From Cryptosporangium aurantiacum (lineage in GTDB: Bacteria > Actinomycetota > Actinomycetes > Mycobacteriales > Cryptosporangiaceae), in contig NZ_FRCS01000019.1 in NCBI RefSeq assembly GCF_900143005.1, positions 62,001 to 126,000 on the forward strand: a stretch of DNA of 64,000 nt, given 5' to 3'. Positions 8,922 to 18,154 of this stretch are shown here, in pieces. Every line of letters begins with the position of its first letter. Within the stretch, counting starts at the first letter, position 1. A program made the translations under genes and the position numbers. A model generated the notes under the pieces. It searched no databases. It saw only the letters and a list, made by a program, of their open reading frames with translations, and was not told where the DNA came from.

Positions 8922-10361
8922 TCAGGCGCGGGCGAACCGGACGCGGCGGGTGGTCGGGTCGGCATCGAGCAGACGCACACGCAGACGCTCACCGGCCCGC
9001 AACCCCGGTCCCGCACAGCGCGCCCACACCGGCGGATCGTCCAGGGCGACGGTGCCGCTCTTTCCCTCGCCCGCGACGTCGACCACCGCGGCGTCGAACT
9101 GCTCGCCGACCCGGTCGGCGAGTAGCACCGCCTCGGTGAGGTCGACGACGGCCCGTTCGAACTCGTTCGCGCGGCGGGTCGCGGCGGCCATCACCGCGGG
9201 CAGGCCCGGCAGCGCCGCGTGGACCCACTCGGGCACCGGAGTTCCGGCGTGTATCGCGAGGCAGATCTCGGTCGCGTACCGGTCGGCCAACCGGCGCAGC
9301 GGCGCGGTGACGTGCGCGTACGGCGCGCCGACGCCGGCGTGGAAAGCCTGCTCGGGCGCTCCGTCGGTGAATGGTGTGTAGCCGGAGCCGCGCAGGAGTG
9401 CGGCGGCCAGGTCGAGGAACGCCGCGCCGCGAGGGTCAGCCGGATCGACGCTCGCCACTACCCTGCCCGGTGTCGCGTCCGCGGGCCAGTCGACGCCCAG
9501 GCTCGGGGCGATCGTCCGCAGCCGCTCGACGTCCTCCGGCGCGGCGGGTGGCAGCGTTCGCAGCAGTCCGATCCCGGCGTCGAGCATCAGTGCGGCCGCG
9601 CACTCACCGGTCAGCAGCGACACCTGCGCGTTGTGCCGCTCGGCCGCGGCCTGCGCCCGCAGCACCAGCTTCCAGCCGCCGTCGTCGGTGCGTTCGATGT
9701 CCTGTTCGGGGACGTCGAGCTCGATGCCGCCGCGGGCCAGCACCCGTTCGGCCCGGACCGCGCCGAACGCCGCCAACGCGGTCAGCGCTTCCGGGCGCGC
9801 GCCAGCCTCTACCTCCGGGTAGGACAGCTGTGCCGTGCTGCGCACGGTGGCCCGTTCGATTCGGACGTCACGCGGCGTAGCGTCGGCGTCGGTACGGATG
9901 GTCCAGACCACGGCGGGGCTGACCTGACCGGGAAGCAGGCTGGCCGCGCCCTCGCTGAGCACCGGCGGGTGCAGCGGGATCCGGCCGTCGGGCAGGTACA
10001 GCGTGACGCCGCGCGCGGTGGACTCCCGGTCGAGCGCGCTGCCCGGGCGCACGAACGCGGCGACGTCGGCGATCGCGTACCGCAGCAGGAAACCGTCGCC
10101 GTCGGGAACCAGGTGCAAGGCCTGGTCGAGGTCGCGTGACCCTGGCGGGTCGACGGTGACGAACGGGACGTCGGTGAGGTCGATCCGCGGGTGGTCGGCC
10201 GGTGGGGCGGCGGCTTCGGCGAGTGCTTCCGCGCTGAAGTCCGGTGGGGTGCCGAGTTCGGTGCGGATCGCTCCGAAGTCGATCTCCGGTGCCCACAACC
10301 GCCGGGCCGGGATGCCCGGCACGGGTCGGGCGGTGCCGTCGGGCTCAGCCTGCGTCGCCAT
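8922..10361 (-). CDS. RNB-domain ribonuclease (RNase II/R family)
   Basis: The 479-residue protein is a short RNB exonuclease. The active-site block reads TVDPPGSRDLDQA, giving Asp71, Asp77 and Asp79 as metal ligands; the fourth acidic position of RNase II is Gln here, which I believe is common in the actinobacterial branch. The RNB core runs to about residue 370 (HVTAPLRRLADRY). The usual N-terminal cold-shock domains are absent, and only a short C-terminal segment remains for an S1-like fold. It should degrade single-stranded RNA 3' to 5' in the cytoplasm. ATG at 10361 is chosen; a GTG three codons upstream is an alternative. It lies 30 bp downstream of the unknown membrane gene, perhaps in one operon. 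Confidence 0.88.
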   Translation of the reverse strand: MATQAEPDGTARPVPGIPARRLWAPEIDFGAIRTELGTPPDFSAEALAEAAAPPADHPRIDLTDVPFVTVDPPGSRDLDQALHLVPDGDGFLLRYAIADVAAFVRPGSALDRESTARGVTLYLPDGRIPLHPPVLSEGAASLLPGQVSPAVVWTIRTDADATPRDVRIERATVRSTAQLSYPEVEAGARPEALTALAAFGAVRAERVLARGGIELDVPEQDIERTDDGGWKLVLRAQAAAERHNAQVSLLTGECAAALMLDAGIGLLRTLPPAAPEDVERLRTIAPSLGVDWPADATPGRVVASVDPADPRGAAFLDLAAALLRGSGYTPFTDGAPEQAFHAGVGAPYAHVTAPLRRLADRYATEICLAIHAGTPVPEWVHAALPGLPAVMAAATRRANEFERAVVDLTEAVLLADRVGEQFDAAVVDVAGEGKSGTVALDDPPVWARCAGPGLRAGERLRVRLLDADPTTRRVRFARA

Positions 10362-10391
10362 CGGCCGCACGCTATCAGCCCGCGCCGCCGG

Positions 10392-12389
10392 TCACTCGCC
10401 GCGACGTGCGTCGGTGCGCCGGTCCCCAGGCCGCTGCTCGTCCGCGGCACGGCCATCCGGACGCCGGGCGGCGCCCGGCCGCTCGGCGTCGGGGCCCTCG
10501 GCGCCCGGCCGCTCGGCGTCGGGGCGCCGGTCATCCGGACGGGCGGCGTCGGGGCGCTTGGGGGTGGGCCGGCGGAAGAGGCGGTCGCCGGCCGCCTGCA
10601 GGAGCCGGTCGCGCACCAGCACGAGGAACGCGACGACGAGCGCCCCGAGCAGCAGCGGCAGCACCTGCCCCTGCCCCAGCCGGTAGGCGGAGTGGCCGAC
10701 GCCGCTCTGCAGGATCCACGGCAGCAGCACCGACCGCAGCTCGGTCGGGCCGGTGACGGCGATCGTGGTCTCCTCCTCGTCGTCGGCCAGGCGGTCGACG
10801 ACGCCGGTCGGCGCCGGGTAGGTGGCGACGACCATTTTGCGCGGCGCGATCAGCGTGAACGTGGAGCCCTCGTCCGGCACCAGCCGGATCGAGTCGCGGA
10901 CCGTCACCTCCGGTACCTCGATCGACGTCGTCGCGGGGCGGAGGGTCGGGCTGGCCGCGAGCGCGGACCGCTCCCGGACGAACGTGACCGCGCCGTCGGC
11001 GGCGGGCTCCTCGCTCCAGTCGTCGTCGGCCAGTCCGGCCCGCAGGTACTGCCACCGGAGCCCGCCGGTGCGCAGCTCAAGGTCGGGGCAGCCGCGCGCG
11101 AGGCAGTCGACCGCCCGGACGTCGACGCCGAGCTCCGCCGCGACCGTGGTCGCCGCGACCCGCAGGATAGTGACGATCACGCGCAGGTCGTCGTCGACGG
11201 TGGAGGTCGCGCGGGCTTCGGGCCCGGGGTCCCTGATCGCGGCCAGCGCCGCAGTGAGCGTCGTATCGAGCCCGGCGCGGAGTTCCCGATCGTCGGCGAG
11301 GGCGGGGTGCAGGGTGATCCGGTCCTCGATCCGCCAGATGCCCTGCCGTAACGACGCGGTGCCCGCGTAGCTGACCGCGACCCGGCGGTCGGGGCCGATG
11401 CCGGACGCCGGGTCGCCGCGCTCGTCGGCGAACATCGTGCCGAGCGCGGCGGTGATGACGGTCAACATCACAACGACCCCGGCGAGCGCCAGCCGAGCCC
11501 CCCGCGCCGAACGACGCATCCCCGCCGCCGACGCGCCGGCCGCCGCCCCGCCGGAAGCCGCGGCCCCGGACGGTGGCGCCGCGGACGGCGGCGCCCCGCC
11601 GGAAGGCGGCGCCCCGCCGGAAACCGGCACCGCGGACGTGCTCTCTCGGAACCGGGGCACCAGCGACGCGGCGAGGGCGACCGCTCCCCCGGCTAGCGAC
11701 CCCCCGGCCACCAGCACCGTCACGTCGTCGACCCCGCCGGGCTCCTGCAGCGACCGCCACCCGACCCACAGCACGCCGGCCGTGGCCGCCACCAGACCCC
11801 ACCACCGTCCGATCGCCACCACCGCACCGCTGCCCACCGCCAACCCCGCAGCGGCGCCCACAACGAGCACCGCGACGACGGCGTCCAGCGCGACGCCGTC
11901 CGACGACCACCGCCGCTCGACCAGCGTGTCCAGCGCGATCCCCCACGCCGCCACCCACCCTCCGGCGAGCAGCACCGCGCCGATCGTCGCGGGCCTCCCC
12001 CGCTGCCTGCCCTCGTCCACCACGAGCGTGACGAGCGGTGTGACTGCTCCCACCAGCAGCAGTGTCGAGGCTGCCGCGACGAATCCCGCGTTCGGCGTCG
12101 CGTCCCAATCGTCCGGAACCAGTAGTAGCGCGAGCCAGACCACCGCCAGCGCCACCACCATGGCCGGCAGAACGACCACCATCCAGCGCGCCGCGAGGCG
12201 CGCATCCCGCCGGACCACGACGGCGGCGGCGCCGATCAGAACGCCGACGACCGCGGTGGCCCACGGTTCGCGCGCGGAGAGCACGGCGATCGCGACGGCG
12301 GTGACGGCGACCGCTGTCACGACCAGGGCGAGGCGGACGCGCGGCGTCCAGCGCGCGCGTTCGGTCGCCGCCTCGGGGCTCCCCGCCAT
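10392..12389 (-). CDS. Large membrane protein of unknown function
   Basis: I do not recognise this 665-residue protein. It shows six to eight membrane helices in residues 15-240, then a low-complexity linker of Gly/Ala/Pro/Ser (SGGAPPSGGAPPS type, about 248-290), a further helix (LALAGVVVMLTVITAALGTMF), an extracytoplasmic domain of about 270 residues with three cysteines (VDCLARGCPDL includes two), and a last helix (LLLGALVVAFLVLV). The 60-residue tail is hydrophilic, repeating RPDAERPGAEGPD units. It sits between a DHFR-like gene and an RNB ribonuclease on the same strand with gaps of 39 and 30 bp. The layout suggests a sensor or scaffold, but this is only topology-based. Confidence 0.75.
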   Translation of the reverse strand: MAGSPEAATERARWTPRVRLALVVTAVAVTAVAIAVLSAREPWATAVVGVLIGAAAVVVRRDARLAARWMVVVLPAMVVALAVVWLALLLVPDDWDATPNAGFVAAASTLLLVGAVTPLVTLVVDEGRQRGRPATIGAVLLAGGWVAAWGIALDTLVERRWSSDGVALDAVVAVLVVGAAAGLAVGSGAVVAIGRWWGLVAATAGVLWVGWRSLQEPGGVDDVTVLVAGGSLAGGAVALAASLVPRFRESTSAVPVSGGAPPSGGAPPSAAPPSGAAASGGAAAGASAAGMRRSARGARLALAGVVVMLTVITAALGTMFADERGDPASGIGPDRRVAVSYAGTASLRQGIWRIEDRITLHPALADDRELRAGLDTTLTAALAAIRDPGPEARATSTVDDDLRVIVTILRVAATTVAAELGVDVRAVDCLARGCPDLELRTGGLRWQYLRAGLADDDWSEEPAADGAVTFVRERSALAASPTLRPATTSIEVPEVTVRDSIRLVPDEGSTFTLIAPRKMVVATYPAPTGVVDRLADDEEETTIAVTGPTELRSVLLPWILQSGVGHSAYRLGQGQVLPLLLGALVVAFLVLVRDRLLQAAGDRLFRRPTPKRPDAARPDDRRPDAERPGAEGPDAERPGAARRPDGRAADEQRPGDRRTDARRGE
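10471..10524. repeat. Two 24-bp direct repeats, period 30 bp
   Basis: A 24-bp unit starting GCGCCCGGCCGCTCGG occurs at 10471-10494 and again exactly at 10501-10524. It lies in the 3' coding end of the large membrane protein and encodes the repeated Arg/Pro/Asp/Ala tail. It is a likely site of slippage-driven length change. Confidence 0.9.
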
Positions 12390-12428
12390 CCGGCCATCAT
12401 GCTCGCCGGCCGGCCCCGGGAGTAGCCC

Positions 12429-12971
12429 CTACGGGCGGTACGTGAGCAGGACGAGCCGGTCGTCGAGCACTGTCGTCCCGGCCAGCCGCATCCCGGCGCG
12501 CGGGTAGCGGAGGTAGGCGGGCTCGCGGCCGTCCGTGCCGAGCGTGAGCGGGAAGACCATCAGGCGTAGCTGGTCGACCAGCCCGAGCGTGAGCAGGCTC
12601 CGCACCAGCGTGAGGCTGCCGATCGTCCGCACCGGGCCGGTGGAGTCCCGCTTGAGCGCCGCGATCCCCTCGGCGAGGTCGCCGCTCAGGACCCGGGAGT
12701 TCGCCCAGTCGAGCGGTTCGCGGAGCCGACCGGAGACCACGACCTTGGGCAGGGCGGTCATCCGCAGGCTCGCGGGGTCGGTGGCCGCGGCGGACATGCC
12801 GGCCATCAACTCGAAGGTGACCCGTCCCATCAGGAGCGTGTGGGCGCGTTCGGATTCGGTGGTGATCCAGGCTTCGAGGTCGGGGCCGTGGTAGCCGAAG
12901 AACGGGCCGACGTCCTCGCCCGCGGCGAACCCGTCGACCGAGACGAACAGATCAGCGAGGAGCTCAGCCAC
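12429..12971 (-). CDS. Dihydrofolate reductase family protein (RibD C-terminal type)
   Basis: The 180-residue protein has the RibD_C/DHFR-like fold: an N-terminal strand and loop (LLADLFVSVDGFAAG), LLMGRVTFE, the middle VVVSGRL, and the GSLTLVRSLLTLGLVDQLRLMVFPLTLG segment that ends with the conserved P-x-x-LG. These small proteins bind NADPH and are reductases of mostly unknown substrates; they should not be called folate enzymes. It is the first gene of a possible leftward run with the membrane protein and the RNB ribonuclease. Two further paralogues occur in the window. Confidence 0.85.
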   Translation of the reverse strand: MAELLADLFVSVDGFAAGEDVGPFFGYHGPDLEAWITTESERAHTLLMGRVTFELMAGMSAAATDPASLRMTALPKVVVSGRLREPLDWANSRVLSGDLAEGIAALKRDSTGPVRTIGSLTLVRSLLTLGLVDQLRLMVFPLTLGTDGREPAYLRYPRAGMRLAGTTVLDDRLVLLTYRP

Positions 12972-13094
12972 GGGTCACCTCCGTCGCCTCGAGCGTACCG
13001 AGCGAAGCTGAGTGTTCTCTCATACTCCGGAACAGCGGGTGCGCTCGTCCGATAATCGCACCCGAGTACGGGGAGGAGTGACCTGACCACACCG

Positions 13095-13763
13095 ATGGAC
13101 CAGCAGAAACAGCCCTACCGGGTCGTCGACGCGCAGAACCAGGGATGGCGGCTGGCCACCGGCACCACCGGTGGGTACGCGCCCGATTTCGGGTTCACCC
13201 GCGGATTACCCGTCGCGGTCAGCTACGCCGAGCTCACGACGACCCGCGGCCCGATCCGGCCGGTGGTCCCGGTTCCCGACGCGGACCGGCGCGCGTTGTT
13301 GAGAGCGTTCCGGGACGCCGGGGACAGGGCCGCCGTTTCGTTGCTGATCGCGTTGGAACAGGTCCAGCGGCAGGCCACCGCACGCGCCGACTCCGACACC
13401 GCACGGCGGACGCTGGTCGCCGGCGCCGAGGAGTCCTGGGAAGCCGCCCACCTGACGATGCTGCTCGGCGGTGCGGCGGCCGGTACCGGGGGTGCGCGGT
13501 TCGATTCGGCGGCCGTTGGTGCGATCGCGCGCGTCCTCGGGGCGTGGGTCGCCGGGCACGACGTCTACGTGGAGGTCGCTCAGACCCTGTCCGCGGTGTT
13601 CGCCGACTATCTCGACGAGGACGTCGACGGGCACCCGCGGGGGTGGAGCCGCGCCGCGGACACGTCGCTCCAGCCGGGCTCGGCCGGTTTCGAGACCAAC
13701 GGCGGTCTGCTGCTCTACAGCTGGCTCGCGTCCCGTTCCCGCCGCTCACGCCTGGTGCCCTGA
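13095..13763 (+). CDS. Hypothetical protein
   Basis: The frame encodes 222 residues of soluble, mostly helical character without signal peptide or membrane helix. I recognise no family. Visible features are a conserved-looking N-terminus (RVVDAQNQGWRLATGTTGGYAPDFGF), a central helical part rich in Ala, and a C-terminus with GFETNGGLLLYSWLASRSRRS. Third-position GC is strongly coding-like. The gene is divergent from the DHFR-like gene and is closed by a strong hairpin. The ATG has GGGGAGGA about 17 bases upstream, farther than usual. Confidence 0.7.
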   Translation: MDQQKQPYRVVDAQNQGWRLATGTTGGYAPDFGFTRGLPVAVSYAELTTTRGPIRPVVPVPDADRRALLRAFRDAGDRAAVSLLIALEQVQRQATARADSDTARRTLVAGAEESWEAAHLTMLLGGAAAGTGGARFDSAAVGAIARVLGAWVAGHDVYVEVAQTLSAVFADYLDEDVDGHPRGWSRAADTSLQPGSAGFETNGGLLLYSWLASRSRRSRLVP

Positions 13764-13784
13764 CGAGCGGCGCGGAGCGGCCGA

Positions 13785-13828
13785 CGAACGCGGATCGAGC
13801 CTGTGAGAGCAGGACCGATCCGCGTTCG
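13785..13828. terminator. Bidirectional terminator between convergent genes
   Basis: CGAACGCGGATCG and CGATCCGCGTTCG form a perfect 13-bp stem around an 18-base loop. It lies between the stop codons of the rightward hypothetical gene and the leftward SDR gene, which fits a shared intrinsic terminator. Confidence 0.75.
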
Positions 13829-13835
13829 GCGAGCG

Positions 13836-14588
13836 TCAGCGCGCGGGCTGCTGCGCGGTCCACTCGGCGAGCGTCACCGTGCCGAGCACCGCGCCCTCGC
13901 CCGGAACCAGCGTGTCGTCCTCGACCGGCGACCCGAAGTACTCGGCCGCCTCGTCGGTAACGACCGTCCGCGGGTCCGAGCGCTGCGCCAGCACGGTCCG
14001 GACCAGCTCGTCCAGCCGGAACTTCTCCGGACCGCCCACCTCGACGATCCCCTTCACCGGCGTGCCGACGGCCACCTCCGCCAGGGCGGCGGACACGTCC
14101 GCCGCGGCGATCGGCTGGAACGACACCGGCGGCAGGTGGACGCCGTCCGCGCGTGTCCCGGAGTCCGCGATCCGCCCGATGAACTCGAAGAACTGCGTGG
14201 CGTGGACGATCGAGAACGGGATCGCCGACTCGCTGATCAGCTCCTCCTGCGCGATCTTGGCCCGCATGTAGCCGCTGGCCGACATCCGCTGCGTGCCGAC
14301 GACCGAGAGCGCGACGTGGTGCCCCACACCGGCCGTGCCCTCGGCGTCCAGCAGGTTGCGGGTGGAGGTCTGGAAGAACTCCAGGACCGCGGCGTCGTCG
14401 AACGAGGGCGAGTTGGAGACGTCGACCACGACGTCGGCGCCGGTTAGCACCTCGGCCAGCCCTTCGCCGGTCAACGTGTTGACCCCGCTGTTCGGGGAGG
14501 CCGGAACGGCCTCGTGTCCCTGGGCGGTCAGGATGGCCACCAGCTTCGAGCCGATCAGTCCGGTGCCGCCGATGACGACGATCTTCAT
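13836..14588 (-). CDS. Atypical SDR / NmrA-like NAD(P)-binding oxidoreductase
   Basis: The 250-residue protein begins with a Rossmann motif, IVVIGGTGLIG, and lacks the classical YxxxK dyad, as in the NmrA/atypical SDR group; YMRAKIAQEELI lies in the matching region. The closest class in layout is the YwnB/NAD(P)H-binding SDR proteins, many of which act on quinones or sense redox state. The gene lies 28 bp downstream of the EEP-family gene on the same strand and is probably cotranscribed with it. Substrate is unknown. Confidence 0.85.
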   Translation of the reverse strand: MKIVVIGGTGLIGSKLVAILTAQGHEAVPASPNSGVNTLTGEGLAEVLTGADVVVDVSNSPSFDDAAVLEFFQTSTRNLLDAEGTAGVGHHVALSVVGTQRMSASGYMRAKIAQEELISESAIPFSIVHATQFFEFIGRIADSGTRADGVHLPPVSFQPIAAADVSAALAEVAVGTPVKGIVEVGGPEKFRLDELVRTVLAQRSDPRTVVTDEAAEYFGSPVEDDTLVPGEGAVLGTVTLAEWTAQQPAR

Positions 14589-14616
14589 GGTGTGTCCTTC
14601 CCGAGGGTGTTGTTCA

Positions 14617-15489
14617 CTAGCTAGGACCGGACACCTCGCCGGTTTGTGACAGCGCGATCCGCACGGTGAGGCCGACGTGGTCGGTGGCCCAAATCTTCGT
14701 GCCGGCGGCCGTCGTCAACTGCTCGGCGAACAGCGTCTCGGAGTCCAGCACCGGAAACCGGGTCTCGTCGCCGGAGAGCAGGACGTAGTCGATCCGGTGA
14801 CCGGTCGCGCCCGCGGGGAGGAAGGCCGGGTGGTAGGTCGCGATGTCGCGCCCGGCGAACGGATCGCGCCAGGCCCCGTCGTCGGTGATCAGCGTGTAGA
14901 GCGCCGAGTCGGACGCGATGTTGAAGTCACCGCTGACGACCGTCAGCTCGGTCTCCGGCGTGCGGGCGCCGCCCATGAATTCGTGCAGGACGACGAGCTG
15001 GTCGCGGTGGAACACGAAGTACCGGTTGCCGGGCGACCAGTCGCCGTCCTTGTTCGCGGTCAGGTGCACGTTGCCGACGACCACGCCCCACCCGGTGATC
15101 GGGACGCTGAGCATGCCCTGCCGCCTGGCGTTGATCGCGCGCTGGGCCCGGAACGCGATGCTGCTGGTGCGCGGCGCGGTGCCGCCGAACGAACGGAAAC
15201 GCGGTTCGCCGAGCGGGTGCCGGGAGAACGTGACGAGGCCGCCCGCCGGCCCGCCGTGCACCGCCCGCTGCCAGGCCACGAACGGGAACGACGGCAGGTG
15301 GTTGCGGAGCGTCGCCAGCGACCGGCCGCCCCAGACTTCCTGCAGGTTGAACACGTCGAGGTTCGACGCCTCGATCCGCTTGCCGATCTCGGCGGCGCGG
15401 TCCTCGAGCGGTGGGAGGCGGGAGAGCACCGGCGGCAGTCCGCAGACGTTGAGGGTGGCGAGGCGGAGGGTCGCCGGTCGTGGGGACAT
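14617..15489 (-). CDS. Endonuclease/exonuclease/phosphatase (EEP) family protein
   Basis: The 290-residue protein shows the EEP superfamily motifs in order: RLATLNVCG, FNLQEVWGG with the metal-binding Glu, VSGDFNI with Asp/Asn, and ATDHVGL with the catalytic His. There is no signal peptide, so it should act in the cytoplasm. Relatives include sphingomyelinase-like and DNase I-like phosphodiesterases; the exact substrate cannot be assigned. It is the upstream partner of the SDR gene and starts back to back with a small rightward gene. Confidence 0.87.
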   Translation of the reverse strand: MSPRPATLRLATLNVCGLPPVLSRLPPLEDRAAEIGKRIEASNLDVFNLQEVWGGRSLATLRNHLPSFPFVAWQRAVHGGPAGGLVTFSRHPLGEPRFRSFGGTAPRTSSIAFRAQRAINARRQGMLSVPITGWGVVVGNVHLTANKDGDWSPGNRYFVFHRDQLVVLHEFMGGARTPETELTVVSGDFNIASDSALYTLITDDGAWRDPFAGRDIATYHPAFLPAGATGHRIDYVLLSGDETRFPVLDSETLFAEQLTTAAGTKIWATDHVGLTVRIALSQTGEVSGPS

Positions 15490-15562
15490 GCGGTCCAGCG
15501 TCGCACCTGAATTCCACCCTGCGGACGAGTGGCCTGCAACCGTAACCGCGCAGGTTGGAAGC

Positions 15563-15754
15563 GTGGTGTGCTCCTGTTGCGGTGAGTGGGCGATCGAGCC
15601 GGTGGTGCTCGACGGCGTCCCCCGGCTGCGGCTGTCCTGCCGCGGGTACCTCGTGGGGTACTACACGGCGCCGGAGACGATCGCGGCCGAACTCCGGCGT
15701 CAGGGCGGCCCGGACCTGGCCGACTTCCGTGGCGTCCAGGCGTCGGCGAGGTAG
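15563..15754 (+). CDS. Small cysteine-motif protein, hypothetical
   Basis: The GTG start gives 63 residues beginning VVCSCCGEW, a CxCC motif like half of a zinc ribbon, followed by a compact segment RLRLSCRGYLVGYYTAPETIAAELRR. I believe small proteins of this pattern recur in actinomycetes, without known function. The frame continues upstream, so an earlier start (ATG near 15489) cannot be excluded. It overlaps the 3' end of the convergent NACHT gene by 55 bp. Confidence 0.55.
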   Translation: MVCSCCGEWAIEPVVLDGVPRLRLSCRGYLVGYYTAPETIAAELRRQGGPDLADFRGVQASAR

Positions 15755-18045
15755 TTCCGCAGCAGGTCGTGGCGGAACTGATACGCCGAGCCCGCCGACC
15801 GGAGCACCCCGGCCGCGTAGGCCTGGCGGAGGAAACGCATCAGGCGCCACGGCAAGCGCCCGGAGGCGGCCAGCCAGAGCCGCGCCACCAGGTACGGCGG
15901 CCAGGGCGAGCCCGAGCCGAACACGACGAGCGTCGCCGCGCTCAACGCGATTCCGGCCGCGGTCGGCCGGTCCCCGGAGAGGAGCCAGACAGTGAGTCCG
16001 AGGTAGGCGGCGACGACCAGCGCCGCGACCAGCAGCCACCGCCGCTCCGTCCGCACGAGTTGCTCCGGCGAGGCCGTGGCATCCCCCTCGTCCGGGGCGG
16101 ACGTCAACCATCGGGCCAGGCCGACCGGGAGCCCGACCACGGTGCCGACCAGTATGAGTTCAACGATCATCAGGGCGTTGAACTCGTAATCGCCGAAGAG
16201 TAGGGACACGGCCAGGACGGCGGCCCCCAGCATCAGCCCGACCGAGAGACCGACAGCGAGGCTGGGAGCCAGATCCCGCAGCCGTGGCCCCCGGGAGCGC
16301 ACCACCGAGCGCCGCGCTGCGCTCAGCACGTTCATCAGCAGCAGGACCGCGGAGAATCCGACGACCCAGCCGGCCATCACGTCCGCGCCGTCACCGCCGT
16401 CCCAGACGCGCGAGGGCCAGGCGAGCAGGTAGCCCGCGGCGGACGGGGCGGCGACCAGCAGCCCGAGCAGGACGATCGCGACGACCAGCAGGACGGCGGC
16501 GAGCGAGAGTGCGGCAGTGCCGCAGTCGCGCAGGAACCCGGTGAGGACGGCGGGAACGAACCGCCGACGGGGCGCCGCCACCGGTGCGTGGGCCGTCGCC
16601 GCCGCGCGCCGGCCGAGCACCACTGCGGTGGTCAACGCCGTCGCGGACAGACCGAGGACGGCGTCGATCAGGAGGGATCGGGTCGTGTCGTACGAAGTAA
16701 TCGGGAAGTACACGAGAAGGCCGAGACCGAGCGCGGTCGGCGGAAGCACGGTCAGCGCCACCGCGGCGGTGAGTAACGGCCGGGGCAACGCGCGGGCCAG
16801 CCACCACCACTCGAGGTCGGGGTCCCGGAGGCGGTCACGGGAGTGGTGGGCCAGGAACGCGAGCCAGCGTTCGACGTCGGCCCGCTCGTGAGCGTCCGGA
16901 TAGAGCGCGGGAAGGAACTGCGTGAGCAGGTGCGTCTGGATCGCCGTCGCGGAATCGAACTCGGTGAGTTCTTCGGGCCTGCTGGACGACCGCTGGTAGA
17001 CCCGCCGCGCCAGGCCGATCATCAGCGGCGTCGAGAGCGCCTCGGCCAGCGGCCCGTCGGGCGCTGCCCGCATCGCGTCCAGCACCGGTTCCCAGCGCCG
17101 GCTGCTCGTGGTCTCGCGTTCGGTCAGATAGATGGCCGCGTCCTCGACGGCGATCGGCTCGATCTCCACGACCGCGGCACGGGACAGCGCTCCGGCCTCC
17201 CCGACGACCTGTTCGAACTCCGCGCTCCGGCACGTCAGCACGAACCACGCACCGACGCCGACCGCCTCGTCCAGCCGCTTCAGCGCCTCCGCCCGCCACG
17301 CCGCCGGCATCTCGTCCAAGCCGTCGATCACCGGAATCACCCGCCGCTCGGCGAGCGCGTCGGTCAGCTCCTCGCCCGCACGGTCGAGTTGGGGGTACTC
17401 GAACCCGATGCGGTGGGCGGCCCACGTGAGCGCGGGCCGGGCGGGGTTCCAGGCCGACGCGGACAGCACGACCGGCACGTAGCCGTCCGACGGCTGTGAT
17501 TCGACGGCGGCGAGGACGAACAGGACGACCAGGCTGGTCTTGCCCGCCCCCGGTTCGCCGAGGATCACCAGCGGGCGCCCCGGGCTCCGGTCGAACGCCT
17601 CGGTGAGCGCGGCTGCCGCCGGCCGGTGATCGTCCAGATCCTGAACCAGGTGACCTTCGTACTCCGACGCCGCCGGCCCCCCTTGAACCGGCCGGGCCGT
17701 CGGCTGCCACCGCAGCCGCACCGGCCTCGGCTGCCGGAGTTGCCGGGCCGCTGCCTCGGCAGACCACTGTGTGCGCACCAGGCGCCGCAGGAGCGGGAGC
17801 ACCTCGGTCGCGGCGGTCGGCGTGCGGACGGACTTGACCGCGCGCGACGCCAGCGGCGTCGCCGCCACCGCGTAGGCCAGGACGACCGAGAGCGCCGACG
17901 TCCAGTCGCCGATGCTGAGCGACTTGTCGTGTCCCACCACGACGATCGACATCACGATCAGGACGAAGCCGCCCGCAGCCACCGTAAGAGCCGCGATCGC
18001 ACCCCACCGTCCGCGTCGATGCGCGCGGTGACGATCGGCTTCCAT
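15700..18045 (-). CDS. Membrane NACHT-domain NTPase
   Basis: From the ATG at 18045 the protein has 781 residues. Two membrane helices near the N-terminus (about 15-65) precede a NACHT ATPase: Walker A GEPGAGKTS at 163-171, Walker B VIPVIDGLDEM at 236-246 with the small residue after the acidic pair typical of NACHT, and the sensor LTCRS. The C-terminal 350 residues hold about eight hydrophobic helices in two groups, then FRHDLLRNYLADA. This is the NACHT-TM layout seen in many actinomycete STAND proteins; some bacterial STAND NTPases act in phage defence, but no effector nuclease or protease is fused here. The longer frame from 18126 adds 27 residues without signals. Confidence 0.85.
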   Translation of the reverse strand: MEADRHRAHRRGRWGAIAALTVAAGGFVLIVMSIVVVGHDKSLSIGDWTSALSVVLAYAVAATPLASRAVKSVRTPTAATEVLPLLRRLVRTQWSAEAAARQLRQPRPVRLRWQPTARPVQGGPAASEYEGHLVQDLDDHRPAAAALTEAFDRSPGRPLVILGEPGAGKTSLVVLFVLAAVESQPSDGYVPVVLSASAWNPARPALTWAAHRIGFEYPQLDRAGEELTDALAERRVIPVIDGLDEMPAAWRAEALKRLDEAVGVGAWFVLTCRSAEFEQVVGEAGALSRAAVVEIEPIAVEDAAIYLTERETTSSRRWEPVLDAMRAAPDGPLAEALSTPLMIGLARRVYQRSSSRPEELTEFDSATAIQTHLLTQFLPALYPDAHERADVERWLAFLAHHSRDRLRDPDLEWWWLARALPRPLLTAAVALTVLPPTALGLGLLVYFPITSYDTTRSLLIDAVLGLSATALTTAVVLGRRAAATAHAPVAAPRRRFVPAVLTGFLRDCGTAALSLAAVLLVVAIVLLGLLVAAPSAAGYLLAWPSRVWDGGDGADVMAGWVVGFSAVLLLMNVLSAARRSVVRSRGPRLRDLAPSLAVGLSVGLMLGAAVLAVSLLFGDYEFNALMIVELILVGTVVGLPVGLARWLTSAPDEGDATASPEQLVRTERRWLLVAALVVAAYLGLTVWLLSGDRPTAAGIALSAATLVVFGSGSPWPPYLVARLWLAASGRLPWRLMRFLRQAYAAGVLRSAGSAYQFRHDLLRNYLADAWTPRKSARSGPP

Positions 18046-18154
18046 CACGTCATGTTCCCGGCCCGAACCGGCCCTCGCTAGCCCCTGGGCCGGGGGTATC
18101 GCGCCGGACGCACAGCGCGCGATCATGGGGGCCGCCGACGAGGGGGGATCACCG

